DNA of 64,000 nucleotides from NCBI GenBank assembly GCA_902798585.1, contig CADBXF010000016.1, positions 1 to 64,000 of the forward strand, in the 5' to 3' direction. This DNA comes from an uncultured Lachnospiraceae bacterium. Lineage in GTDB: Bacteria > Bacillota > Clostridia > Lachnospirales > Lachnospiraceae. Positions within the stretch are counted from its first letter, which is position 1. Each line of letters opens with the position of its first letter. The translations under genes and the position numbers were made by a program. Positions 15,695-23,241 of this stretch are shown here, piece by piece. A model generated the notes under the pieces. That model saw only the letters and a list, made by a program, of their open reading frames with translations. It searched no databases and was not told the DNA's origin.

Positions 15695-15727
15695 GGGTAC
15701 AGGCATTACCTGTACCCGATTCTTTTT
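15695..15727. terminator. Hairpin between the lipoprotein and hydrolase genes
   Basis: The 9-bp stem GGGTACAGG / CCTGTACCC has a 5-base loop. The T-run is on the plus strand (GATTCTTTTT). On the minus strand, where the hydrolase gene ends at 15726, the hairpin is present without a good U-run. Confidence 0.5.
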
Positions 15728-16727
15728 ATCTCAGATACTCTGAAAAGAATGCCTGCAACTTATCAAACGGGATTGCGTCCTTGCCGCCGCCGTCGTACAG
15801 ATCGGTGTGTACCGCGCCGGGGATAATCATGAGTTCCTTGTTGTCAGCGTACTTGCTATTCTTGATCATCGCTGCATAGGCGTCCCTCGAAAAATAGCAG
15901 GAGTGCGCATTTTCCCCGTGGATGAGAAGCACCGCACTTCTGATCTCGTTGCTGTACCGGAGGATCGGCTGGTTCATGAACGATTCGCATCCGATCACAT
16001 TCCACCCCTCATTGGAGTTGAGGGATCTCGCGTGATACCCTCTGTCTGTTTTGTAATAATCATAGTAGTCCTTTACAAAGAACGGAGCATCCTCAGGGAG
16101 CGGATCCACTACGCCGCCGGCTCTCTTGTACTCTCCTGCCTTCAGGTCCTCAAGGCGCTGTGCGCACAGGCTCTTTCTCTGCTGATATCTCGCTTCTTCG
16201 TTATCGTCCGCATCAAAGTATCCGTTGGCATTCACCCTTGTCATGTCATACATGGTAGACGCTACCGTAGCCTTGATTCTTGTATCAAGGGCTGCCGTAT
16301 TAAGTGCCATTCCGCCCCATCCGCAGATGCCGAGGATGCCTATGCGCTCCGGATCAACCTTCTCATTCAGCGAAAGGAAGTCGACCGCCGCCATAAAATC
16401 CTCGGTATTGATATCCGGGGATGCCATATATCTCACGTTTCCTCCGCTCTCTCCGGTAAATGAAGGGTCAAATGCGATCGTGAGAAATCCTCTTTCTGCG
16501 AGTGTCTGAGCATACAGTCCGCTGCACTGCTCCTTTACCGCTCCGAAGGGCCCGCTAACGGCGATGGCCGGGAGTCTTCCCTCTGCATTTTCCGGCACAT
16601 ACAGATCCGCTGCAAGGGTTATCCCGTATCTGTTCATAAATGTCACTTTGATGTGACTGACTTTTTCACTCTTGGGAAATGTTTTGTCCCATTCCGTTAC
16701 CAACTTCAGTTCTTCTTTCCTGATCAT
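15726..16727 (-). CDS. Alpha/beta hydrolase, dienelactone-hydrolase type with Cys nucleophile
   Basis: 333 residues. The nucleophile elbow reads GICGWGG (G-x-C-x-G), so Cys takes the place of Ser, as in dienelactone hydrolase. LIHGENAHSC and the later PGAVHTDLYD supply the acid loop and catalytic His. The N-terminal beta strands (VTFMNRYGITLAADLYVPEN) are typical of the DUF3887/YcjY-like acyl hydrolase group. Cytoplasmic; the substrate is unknown, with small esters or lactones most likely. The start region overlaps the end of the small upstream gene. It is probably controlled by the divergent LysR gene. Confidence 0.85.
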   Translation of the reverse strand: MIRKEELKLVTEWDKTFPKSEKVSHIKVTFMNRYGITLAADLYVPENAEGRLPAIAVSGPFGAVKEQCSGLYAQTLAERGFLTIAFDPSFTGESGGNVRYMASPDINTEDFMAAVDFLSLNEKVDPERIGILGICGWGGMALNTAALDTRIKATVASTMYDMTRVNANGYFDADDNEEARYQQRKSLCAQRLEDLKAGEYKRAGGVVDPLPEDAPFFVKDYYDYYKTDRGYHARSLNSNEGWNVIGCESFMNQPILRYSNEIRSAVLLIHGENAHSCYFSRDAYAAMIKNSKYADNKELMIIPGAVHTDLYDGGGKDAIPFDKLQAFFSEYLR

Positions 16728-16971
16728 GACCGCTCCTCCCGATTGTTTCGTCTGCTTTCAGTTGTTTTTGTGTGTTTCTGATCAGATAGTCCAGGCAATC
16801 GACCTTTCTGGCACACTCATGCATCTCATCCATCCTTTTACATCTGGCCTTCTTCATGTCATGGAGTGCGTCCTTCATGTTCCCGGTTTGCAGCTGACGG
16901 ATGATCTCCTCAATATCCATGCTGCTGCATCCTGCATCTATGAGATTTTGTCTGATATTGTCTGTTTCCAT
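16666..16971 (-). CDS. Conserved small helical protein (DCLDYL family)
   Basis: 101 residues, all helical by pattern: IRQNLIDAGCSSMDIEEII, then MKKARCKRMDEMHECARKVDCLDYLI. I recall this as a conserved protein of about 90 residues of unknown function, found beside regulators in Clostridia. The conserved part ends near residue 72. The remaining tail, overlapping the hydrolase start by 62 bases, looks like an extension that lost its own stop. It is first in the unit and diverges from the LysR gene. Confidence 0.7.
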   Translation of the reverse strand: METDNIRQNLIDAGCSSMDIEEIIRQLQTGNMKDALHDMKKARCKRMDEMHECARKVDCLDYLIRNTQKQLKADETIGRSGHDQERRTEVGNGMGQNISQE

Positions 16972-17012
16972 CTGTTCTGCTCCTTACAACATAACTATAG
17001 CATCTTGATTTT

Positions 17013-17049
17013 ATATTCGCTAATGAATATAATGAATATCGTGATATTC
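17013..17049. promoter_or_regulatory. Two palindromes in the LysR divergent control region
   Basis: ATATTC-N6-GAATAT at 17013-17030 and GAATATC-GT-GATATTC at 17034-17049 lie between the LysR gene and the divergent small gene. The first fits the T-N11-A type of LysR site. Together they form the likely regulator binding region. Confidence 0.6.
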
Positions 17050-17093
17050 CGTTTTGGCATGTCACGACATCGGTCGATTTGGAGGCACTTCAC

Positions 17094-17987
17094 ATGGAGA
17101 TAAAAACCTTAAGATATTTTCTGGCAGTAGCACGGGAGGAAAACATGACAAGGGCCGCTGAGATCCTGCATGTCACGCAGCCGACCCTTTCCAAACAGCT
17201 GAAAGCGTTGGAAGATGAACTCGGGAAGAAGCTGTTTACCAGACATTCCTTCAGCATACGGCTCACCGAAGAAGGTATCCTCCTGCGAAACCGTGCCGCA
17301 GACCTCATCGGCATGGCAGATAAGATTGAGCAGGAATTCATTTCCCTTGACGACTTAACAGGCGGTGACCTGTATTTCGGTCTGGCGGAAAGCTATCAGA
17401 TCCAGTATCTCGCCCGGGAAATCCGTTCCTTTAAGCAGAACTATCCCGGACTCCGCTACCACATCACCAGCGGGGATACGGAGCAGGTGATTGAAAAACT
17501 CGACAAGGGTCTGCTTGATTTTACCGTTCTCGCGGAATCCCCCGACCCGTCAAAATATGAATATGTCCCTTTTCCGGATACTGATGTATGGGGACTTATC
17601 ATACCTGCAGATGACAAGCTGGCAAAGAAAAAGACCATCGGGATTGATGATCTTGTTTCCTTGCCGTTGTTTTGTTCCGACCAAAGCTGGGAAAATGATA
17701 TCCCGAGATGGGCCGGCGAACGAATGCGCGATTTACATCTTGAGGGCTCATTTCGTCTTGCCTTTAACGGTTCCATGTTTACAAAAGAGCATCTCGGCTA
17801 TCTTCTCACCTTTAACAGGCTGATTGATACCTCAGAAAACAGCGGTCTCGTTTTCAGGCCATTATCCCCGAGGCTTGAAACAAACCTGTACCTGGTATGG
17901 AAGAAATACCAGGCTTTTTCCCCGATCGCATCCAGATTCCTCACTCAGATAAAGGACTCATTTCAGACCGTACCCGGTACATTATAA
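17094..17987 (+). CDS. LysR-family transcriptional regulator
   Basis: 297 residues. Start ATG 17094 lies 9 bases after GGAGG. The N-terminal winged helix reads MEIKTLRYFLAVAREENMTRAA and then QPTLSKQLKALEDELGKKLF. A two-lobe effector-binding domain follows from about residue 90 (GDLYFGLAESYQIQYL). It is divergent from the small-protein/hydrolase unit and shares the palindrome-bearing spacer with it, so regulation of that unit is likely. The inducer is unknown. Confidence 0.92.
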   Translation: MEIKTLRYFLAVAREENMTRAAEILHVTQPTLSKQLKALEDELGKKLFTRHSFSIRLTEEGILLRNRAADLIGMADKIEQEFISLDDLTGGDLYFGLAESYQIQYLAREIRSFKQNYPGLRYHITSGDTEQVIEKLDKGLLDFTVLAESPDPSKYEYVPFPDTDVWGLIIPADDKLAKKKTIGIDDLVSLPLFCSDQSWENDIPRWAGERMRDLHLEGSFRLAFNGSMFTKEHLGYLLTFNRLIDTSENSGLVFRPLSPRLETNLYLVWKKYQAFSPIASRFLTQIKDSFQTVPGTL

Positions 17988-18008
17988 TCCGGTGTAGTCT
18001 TATGTCTC

Positions 18009-18656
18009 TCACTGTAATCCCTCTATCCAGGATCTGATCTCGTCCTCGGAAGCACTTGCCCCAAATCGCCGGCCTTCAAGCCATGTACCGCTTCCTGCAA
18101 GAGCGGCAAGATTCTGACCACTCCCGCCTATTCCACTGCTTCCGGAAGTGCAGAATGGAATCACGGTAATTCCGTCAAAGCTGTAGCTTTCCGCAAATGT
18201 ATCCATGATACGCGGCTCTTTTCCCCACCAGATCGGGTATCCGATATAGATTGTCGAATATCCGTCAAGCGATACGGCATCACTTCCGATTTCAGGCCTT
18301 ACGGATGAGTCATTCTGCTCCTTTGTTGAACGACTGTCTGAATCATTCCAGTTAAGGTCAGCAGCCGTGTATTCCTGCTTAGCCTTGATCTCATAAATAT
18401 CTGCCCCGGTAATACCGGCAATCTTTTCAGCTACTCCTTTGGTTGTTCCGGTCGCAGAAAAATACACAACAAGCGTTCCGCCGTTTTTATTCGCATCAGT
18501 TGTCTCTTCTGAAGAATTCTCTTCTGCCGATGGAGTCAATGCGCTTTCTTTGGAGCCGTCTGCAGTCTCATTTACAGCCGCGCTTTCTTTATTTCCACAA
18601 GCAGTCAGCCCGATGATCAGTATGACCGCCGCCAGTAGCGAAATTGTTCTCTTCAT
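18009..18656 (-). CDS. Flavodoxin-domain lipoprotein
   Basis: 215 residues. The signal peptide ends in lipobox LTAC (Cys20), followed by a Ser/Glu-rich linker of about 40 residues. A flavodoxin domain then starts with VVYFSATGTTKGVAEKIA (FMN phosphate loop) and continues with IYIGYPIWWGKEPR and FCTSGSSGIGGSG. The protein is probably tethered to the outer face of the membrane and acts as a redox carrier or quinone/thiol reductant. It follows the decarboxylase/cupin and aldo-keto reductase genes on the same strand, in what looks like one TetR-controlled unit. Confidence 0.9.
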   Translation of the reverse strand: MKRTISLLAAVILIIGLTACGNKESAAVNETADGSKESALTPSAEENSSEETTDANKNGGTLVVYFSATGTTKGVAEKIAGITGADIYEIKAKQEYTAADLNWNDSDSRSTKEQNDSSVRPEIGSDAVSLDGYSTIYIGYPIWWGKEPRIMDTFAESYSFDGITVIPFCTSGSSGIGGSGQNLAALAGSGTWLEGRRFGASASEDEIRSWIEGLQ

Positions 18657-18669
18657 TTTGTTCTGCCTC

Positions 18670-18834
18670 CTATTTCAGCCTGCTGTAGTCTTCCTCCGAT
18701 ACAGCTTCCAGCCACTCATTGCCTGTCTCTTCCCCTGCGATCTCTATCGCCAGATGGGAAAACCAGGAATCCGATGCTGCCCCATGCCAGTGCTTCACTT
18801 CTGCAGGAATATTTACCACTTTACCGGGAGTCAT
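18670..18834 (-). pseudogene. C-terminal fragment of a cupin
   Basis: A 54-codon frame starts in an ATGA overlap with the decarboxylase stop. It reads TPGKVVNIPAEVKHWHGAA, then WFSHLAIEI and TGNEWLEAVSEEDY, i.e. only the second half of the cupin that usually accompanies or is fused to such decarboxylases. The first metal-binding cupin motif is missing. A deletion between the decarboxylase C-terminus and the cupin middle explains it. It may still be translated. Confidence 0.65.
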
Positions 18835-19178
18835 TTCGTCAGTTCCGGTATTTCTTCATTCCAGACTTCTTTCGCAAGGCGGAATACCGCCCAGCCCTTC
18901 GGCCACCCGACATACATGGTTGCGTGTGTAATGATTGCAGCAATCTCTTCCCTGCTGACTCCGTGCGCCTTCGCATTCTGAAGGTGATAGGTTAAGGAGG
19001 AATCCGTGATGCCCGATGCCATAAGACTCACAACTGTGATAATGCATTTGATCTTCACATCAATGGTTTCTTCGTTCCATACTTCCCCGAACAGTACATC
19101 GTCATTCAGATGCGCAAACATCGGGGCAAATTCTCCAAGCTGGTTTCTTCCTGCTGTCTGTACGATCTTCTCTGCCAT
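18831..19178 (-). CDS. Carboxymuconolactone decarboxylase / AhpD-like protein
   Basis: 115 residues, all helical, with VSLMASGITDSSLTYHLQNAKAHG and EEIAAIITHATMYVGWPKG. This is the CMD domain, but the redox CxxC pair of AhpD is absent (Ser/Asp occupy that region), so a peroxidase-reductase role is unlikely. These proteins form small cytoplasmic oligomers and often work in thiol or aromatic-ring chemistry. It sits 5 bases downstream of the aldo-keto reductase gene and is coupled to the cupin fragment. Confidence 0.83.
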   Translation of the reverse strand: MAEKIVQTAGRNQLGEFAPMFAHLNDDVLFGEVWNEETIDVKIKCIITVVSLMASGITDSSLTYHLQNAKAHGVSREEIAAIITHATMYVGWPKGWAVFRLAKEVWNEEIPELTK

Positions 19179-19182
19179 TTTA

Positions 19183-20235
19183 TCATTTTCCTCCTAAGAT
19201 TTTCTGTGTTCCCGTGCTCCATACATGTTTCTTTGAAGCATCACTTCTTTTGTTCTGTGCCATGACTCCCGCAAGAGAATGGGGTACATACGGTTCTTCG
19301 AGATACTTCAGTTCATCATCCGTAAGTTTCAGATCTACAGCCTTCGCTGCTCCTTCGATATGATGCAGTTTGGTTGCCCCAACCACGGGAGATGTCACTT
19401 TGTTAAGGAGCCACGCCAGAGATACCTCCGTCATGGTCACGCCGCGTTTCCCGGCTAACTCTGCCACACGGCCGATAATCACTGCGTCCTGTTCCGCTGT
19501 AGCATCATACTTAAACTTCGCATAGGTATCCTCGGCAGCTCTCTTGGTATCACCTTCACCCGGCTTTCGCGAAAGTCTTCCGCTTGCCAGTGCGCTGTAA
19601 GGAGTGAGTGCGATATTCTCTTCTTCGCAATACGGCACCATCTCACATTCTTCTTCACGGAAAATCAGATTATAATGCCCTTGGATGGAAACAAACTTTG
19701 CAAAGCCTTCTCTTTCCGCTATGGCATTTGCCTTTGCAATCTGCCATGCAAAGCAGTTTGAAATGCCGATATATCTCGCTTTGCCTGCTTTTACGATGCG
19801 ATTTAAGCCTTCCATGATGTCATAAAGGTCTGTATTCCAGTCCCACATGTGATAGATATATAGATCCACATAGTCCATTCCAAGATTTTGTAGGCTTGTG
19901 TTTATCATGTTTTCGATATGCTGCTGACCCGTGATTCCCTGTTCTATCTCTTCCGATGTCCTTGGAAGGAATTTTGTTGCGACAACAACATCCTCTCTCT
20001 TCGCAAAATCCCTTAATGCACGTCCTACATACTGCTCGCTTGTACCGCTCTGATAAGCAATCGCCGTATCATAGAAATTAACCCCGATGTCAAGACCTCT
20101 CTTTATGATCTCTCTGGAGTGTTTCTCGTCGATCGTCCAGCTGTGCTGTCCTCTTGTCGCATCGCCAAATCCCATACAGCCCATGCAGATACGGGATACA
20201 TTCAAATCTGAATTTCCAAGTTTTGTATATTTCAT
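19183..20235 (-). CDS. Aldo/keto reductase
   Basis: 350 residues from ATG 20235 (MKYTKLGNSDLNVSRICMG). The (alpha/beta)8 barrel shows the catalytic tetrad: Asp and Tyr in NFYDTAIAYQSG, Lys in VVVATKF and His in LYIYHMWDW. The C-terminal NADPH-binding part is VVGATKLHHIEGA. It reduces aldehydes or ketones with NADPH in the cytoplasm and belongs to the YhdN/Tas-like group. It is first in the unit with the decarboxylase and lipoprotein, directly after the tetR gene. Confidence 0.93.
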   Translation of the reverse strand: MKYTKLGNSDLNVSRICMGCMGFGDATRGQHSWTIDEKHSREIIKRGLDIGVNFYDTAIAYQSGTSEQYVGRALRDFAKREDVVVATKFLPRTSEEIEQGITGQQHIENMINTSLQNLGMDYVDLYIYHMWDWNTDLYDIMEGLNRIVKAGKARYIGISNCFAWQIAKANAIAEREGFAKFVSIQGHYNLIFREEECEMVPYCEEENIALTPYSALASGRLSRKPGEGDTKRAAEDTYAKFKYDATAEQDAVIIGRVAELAGKRGVTMTEVSLAWLLNKVTSPVVGATKLHHIEGAAKAVDLKLTDDELKYLEEPYVPHSLAGVMAQNKRSDASKKHVWSTGTQKILGGK

Positions 20236-20251
20236 CACCGCGCCCCTTTCT

Positions 20252-20869
20252 CTATAAGATTTTCAACAGGCAGTTGTTGGTTATCTCAAAAATGGATTGA
20301 TATACATAGTCCACGTTTGCCTGCTTCATTGCATCCCGCTGCTTATCCGTTACGGCAGTGTAAGGATATATTCCAAACATAAACGGGAAGAAAACATATA
20401 TAAACCCTTGGATCTCCTGCGCTGATTTCTCCGGACAGAATTTCATGAGTATCCTGCACACATTCTTCATGGACTCTCCATAAGCCACCTTGAAAGAAGT
20501 AAGGAGTTCCGGTCTGCTGTTTGCTTCCATATCATAGTTGTTCATGGAAAGAAGCTTCAGAAGCTGCTCCCTGTTTGCGATGGAAGTCGCTATTTTCTCA
20601 GCAATCTGCTTCTTCGTAAGAGTCTCATTATTCCTCAGTATGTCTGTCAGTTCCCCGTTCCAGCGGTCATACTCACGTTCATAAAGCGCCAGGAAAATCT
20701 CTTCCTTCGTCTGAAAATAGTTGTAGATGGTCGGTCTTGAAAAGGATGTCTCATTTCCGATCTCCTTAAGTGTGATGTCCTTGAAACTCATTGTCTGATA
20801 CAGTTTCTCACAGGCACTTATGATCTCTTCTTTCCTTGCTGCCGTTCTTTCCGGTGATCCTTTAGGCAT
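20252..20869 (-). CDS. TetR-family regulator
   Basis: 205 residues. The N-terminal helix-turn-helix reads ITLKEIGNETSFSRPTIYNYF and is followed by KTKEEIFLALYEREY. The C-terminal ligand domain is all helical. It is transcribed from a consensus promoter that is bracketed by two identical 13-base palindromes, so it represses itself and probably the aldo-keto reductase genes 17 bases downstream. The ligand is unknown; reactive carbonyl or electrophile sensing would suit its targets. Confidence 0.92.
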   Translation of the reverse strand: MPKGSPERTAARKEEIISACEKLYQTMSFKDITLKEIGNETSFSRPTIYNYFQTKEEIFLALYEREYDRWNGELTDILRNNETLTKKQIAEKIATSIANREQLLKLLSMNNYDMEANSRPELLTSFKVAYGESMKNVCRILMKFCPEKSAQEIQGFIYVFFPFMFGIYPYTAVTDKQRDAMKQANVDYVYQSIFEITNNCLLKIL

Positions 20870-20893
20870 TTCCTTCCTCCATATATTTTATTC

Positions 20894-20906
20894 TGACATC
20901 GTGTCA
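20894..20906. promoter_or_regulatory. TetR operator 1
   Basis: The palindrome TGACA-TCG-TGTCA lies between the -10 box and the gene. An identical copy is at 20928-20940, 34 bases away. Confidence 0.8.
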
Positions 20907-20912
20907 ATTTGA

Positions 20913-20941
20913 ATTATAAACGAATTCTGACATCGTGTCAA
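20913..20941 (-). promoter_or_regulatory. Promoter of the tetR unit
   Basis: TTGACA at 20941-20936, 17 bases, then TATAAT at 20918-20913: consensus on the minus strand. The -35 box is part of operator 2. Confidence 0.85.
20928..20940. promoter_or_regulatory. TetR operator 2
   Basis: An identical 13-base palindrome, TGACATCGTGTCA, overlapping the -35 box. Confidence 0.8.
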
Positions 20942-20956
20942 GATGTTTTTGGACAA

Positions 20957-20987
20957 ATGAAAAGAGCCAACCAACTCAGATCAGCTC
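20957..20987 (-). terminator. Terminator of the 21038-23064 genes
   Basis: On the minus strand GAGCTGATC pairs with GGTTGGCTC over nine positions when G-U pairs are allowed, followed by TTTTC. Confidence 0.55.
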
Positions 20988-21037
20988 TCACTTCATTTCC
21001 TATTTCGTTTTTTACAGAACTGCAACTGTAGCTTCCG

Positions 21038-21268
21038 TCACTCGCAGGTATAGCCCGGCTCCTTATAAAGGAGCTCCTTGTCCGCGACAATCTGTGCTTC
21101 CCAGACATCCTTCTTCCAGTCTGCCTGCTGCACTTCCTTGATTGCTACGGAAACGCTCTCAAGCCCGCACCCGAGGGTCTGCGCGATGTCCTCCGCAATC
21201 TTCGTTGCGCACGCCTTCTTCTGCTCCTCCGTTCTTCCCGGATAGCATTTGATCTCTACATGCGGCAT
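21038..21268 (-). CDS. 4-oxalocrotonate tautomerase-like protein
   Basis: 76 residues from ATG 21268 behind GGAGGTGG. The long frame reaching 21445 has no ribosome site. The sequence begins MPHVEIKCYPGRTEEQKKAC, with a catalytic Pro1 and the usual strand-turn-helix, and ends in YKEPGYTC. It resembles the PptA subgroup. It should act as a small cytoplasmic oligomer. It is the last gene of the run from 23064, each member separated by 2-60 bases. Confidence 0.88.
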   Translation of the reverse strand: MPHVEIKCYPGRTEEQKKACATKIAEDIAQTLGCGLESVSVAIKEVQQADWKKDVWEAQIVADKELLYKEPGYTCE

Positions 21269-21290
21269 AGTGCCACCTCCCGTTCCTATT

Positions 21291-21500
21291 TTATCCGCGG
21301 ACAAATCTTGCGTTATACTCCCGGTTAATCTCCGCGATTTCTTTCTTCCCGTCGATATAATCTTGATACATCTCCCAGGGGGAACCGCCCCCGATCCAAC
21401 AGGAGGAGCAATTCTCGCAGCCGCCTCCGCAATCCATGGATTCACGGATAATCTGCTCCCGCTCTGCTTTAGTGGTGTCCTTAATCAGAATGGATTTCAT
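21291..21500 (-). CDS. Small conserved protein with a CGGGCENCSSC cluster
   Basis: 69 residues. MKSILIKDTTKAEREQIIRESMD precedes the cluster C-G-G-G-C-E-N-C-S-S-C, then EMYQDYIDGKKEIAEINREY. The four closely spaced Cys could bind Zn or an Fe-S cluster. I remember similar short proteins in Lachnospiraceae but no function. It lies between an HD-domain gene and a tautomerase gene on the same strand. Confidence 0.7.
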   Translation of the reverse strand: MKSILIKDTTKAEREQIIRESMDCGGGCENCSSCWIGGGSPWEMYQDYIDGKKEIAEINREYNARFVRG

Positions 21501-21521
21501 ACGAACCTTCTTTCCGGCCGG

Positions 21522-22118
21522 TCACTGCTCCGCCGCCATCCCGGCGTTGATTGCATCCTCATTTTCCGCCATGGCACGAAGCGTCATCTCCAGGAGCTTG
21601 TCCAGTTCCCATCCCAGCTGCTCCGCCCCGCGCTCAATCACTTCTCTGCTGCATCCGGCGGCAAATCCTTTGCTCTTGTACTTCTTCTTAAGAGACTTCA
21701 TTTCCATGTCCTTCGTGCTTTTCGAAGGTCTCATCAGCGCCGTAGCCCAAATCAATCCGGTCAGTTCATCCGCGGCAAATAAAACCTTCTCCATCTCCCG
21801 TGTCGGCTCCACATCGATGGTTGCACCGCAACCGACCGTAATCCCATACCCGTGGGAACATACCGCATGGATAATATCCTCGCTGACGCCTCCGTCCCGC
21901 AGGAGTTCCGGGGCTTTCAGGCAATGCTCCTCAGGATACAGTTCAAAATCGATGTCATGAAGAAGTCCTACAATACCCCAATAGTCCTCTTCGGCTTCGT
22001 ATCCGAGCTCCCGCGCATACCACTTCATCACTGCCTCAACCGTCAGCGCGTGCTGAATATGAAACGGATCCTTATTGTATTTTTTCAGCAATACAAATGC
22101 TTCCTCTCGTGAAATCAT
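21522..22118 (-). CDS. HD-domain (HDIG-type) hydrolase
   Basis: 198 residues. The metal-binding HD motif is seen as IQHALTVEAVM (first His), GLLHDIDFE (HD pair) and CSHGYG (third His). This is the single-domain HDIG group that hydrolyses nucleotides or small phosphoesters. The C-terminal helical part (KKKYKSKGFAAGCSREVI) is standard for these proteins. Specific substrate unknown. It follows the thioredoxin gene by 2 bases. Confidence 0.85.
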   Translation of the reverse strand: MISREEAFVLLKKYNKDPFHIQHALTVEAVMKWYARELGYEAEEDYWGIVGLLHDIDFELYPEEHCLKAPELLRDGGVSEDIIHAVCSHGYGITVGCGATIDVEPTREMEKVLFAADELTGLIWATALMRPSKSTKDMEMKSLKKKYKSKGFAAGCSREVIERGAEQLGWELDKLLEMTLRAMAENEDAINAGMAAEQ

Positions 22119-22120
22119 CG

Positions 22121-22456
22121 TTATTTCCTTTCCTCTGCAATCAGCAGCCCCGCCAGCTTCTCGCGAAGATCTTCCTCTGTGATTCTGCCGATAACAGTAT
22201 CCACGACCTCGCCGTTTTTAAAGAATTTCAGGTTCGGGATGCTCGAAACGCCGTATTCACGCGCAATTCCAAGATCATCCTCCACATTGAATTTCCCAAC
22301 TTTAACCTTTCCCTCAAACTCTGCAGACAGCTTATCAATAACCGGTGCCATAGCTTTACAGGGTCCGCACCAATCCGCATAGAAATCAACCAGCACCGGA
22401 ATCTCACTTTCGAGAACTTCTCTGTCAAAGTCATCAGTACCGAATCGTATTGCCAT
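22121..22456 (-). CDS. trxA: Thioredoxin
   Basis: 111 residues from ATG 22456, which has better spacing to GGAGG than the GTG at 22465. The active site is FYADWCGPCKAMAP, and the conserved cis-Pro is in VSSIPNLKFF. It reduces protein disulfides in the cytoplasm. A helper function for the neighbouring flavodoxin and detoxification enzymes is plausible. A thioredoxin reductase gene is not in the window. Confidence 0.93.
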   Translation of the reverse strand: MAIRFGTDDFDREVLESEIPVLVDFYADWCGPCKAMAPVIDKLSAEFEGKVKVGKFNVEDDLGIAREYGVSSIPNLKFFKNGEVVDTVIGRITEEDLREKLAGLLIAEERK

Positions 22457-22518
22457 AAACTTCACTCCCTCCGAAATGGAATTAACACTCTCAATTGCAT
22501 GATAACCGCATATACCTA

Positions 22519-23064
22519 CTAAGTCAATAGGTTAGTTGTGGAAAAAGCAGCGCCGTTTGCTTCAAGCCATTTCTTTACCGCATCCTTGGAACCAGCCGCT
22601 TTAGAGCCCGTAATCGCAAGGCCTCTCTTTACTGTTGCTCCTTTGGCACATTTCTTTATGTCGCTCTCACTCGTCCCCATTCCGCTTCCCTCATTGGTGC
22701 AAAGGGGGAGGATCGTCTTTCCGGTGAAATCATATCTTTCCAGGAAAGTTGCAACCGCCATCGGAAACGTTCCCCAGTAGTTCGGGTAGCCAAGAATGAT
22801 GATGTCATACGCTTCGATGCTGTCAAGATAGCACGCAAGCTCCGGTCTCGCGCCGCTTTGCCTATCCTTCTTCGCCTCGTCGATACAGGTCATGTAAACC
22901 GGCGAATAGGGATCCTTCATCTCAATCTTAAAGGAATCCGCATCAATCAAATCTTTTATGATGCCGGCTACAACCTCCGTATTGCCGACCTTTACATACC
23001 GCATTGCTCCCGCAAAATAGTTCTCATCTGCTCTTGAAAAAAAAGCAATCAGTGTCTTTACCAT
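22519..23064 (-). CDS. Flavodoxin family protein
   Basis: Start ATG 23064 follows AAGGAG. 181 residues. LIAFFSRADENYF begins a flavodoxin_4-type domain, with ILGYPNYWGTFPMAVATF and LCTNEGSGMGTSE as FMN loops. It lacks a signal peptide, so it is cytoplasmic. It diverges from the LysR gene at 23242, and their shared spacer holds a LysR-type palindrome, so it is a likely target. It leads the run to thioredoxin, HD hydrolase, the Cys protein and tautomerase. Confidence 0.9.
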   Translation of the reverse strand: MVKTLIAFFSRADENYFAGAMRYVKVGNTEVVAGIIKDLIDADSFKIEMKDPYSPVYMTCIDEAKKDRQSGARPELACYLDSIEAYDIIILGYPNYWGTFPMAVATFLERYDFTGKTILPLCTNEGSGMGTSESDIKKCAKGATVKRGLAITGSKAAGSKDAVKKWLEANGAAFSTTNLLT

Positions 23065-23164
23065 ACGATCACGCTCCTTGTCCTGTGTTCTTCTCACTGT
23101 CTCAGCTTTCATCACGGTCACCCTGACGACCTCTTTCGTTCAACTGAATTATCTCACGGAAAGC

Positions 23165-23194
23165 TTGAAATTTCCAATTCAAATGTTGTATAAT
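23165..23194 (+). promoter_or_regulatory. Promoter of the LysR gene overlapping a LysR-type site
   Basis: TTGAAA (23165-23170), 18 bases, then TATAAT (23189-23194). The palindrome TTGAA-N8-TTCAA (23165-23182) covers the -35 box, as expected for an autorepressing LysR protein that also acts on the divergent flavodoxin gene. Confidence 0.65.
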
Positions 23195-23241
23195 TGATTA
23201 AATATTTAAATAGCATTTTCCGGAGGGAGGACAGATCTCTT

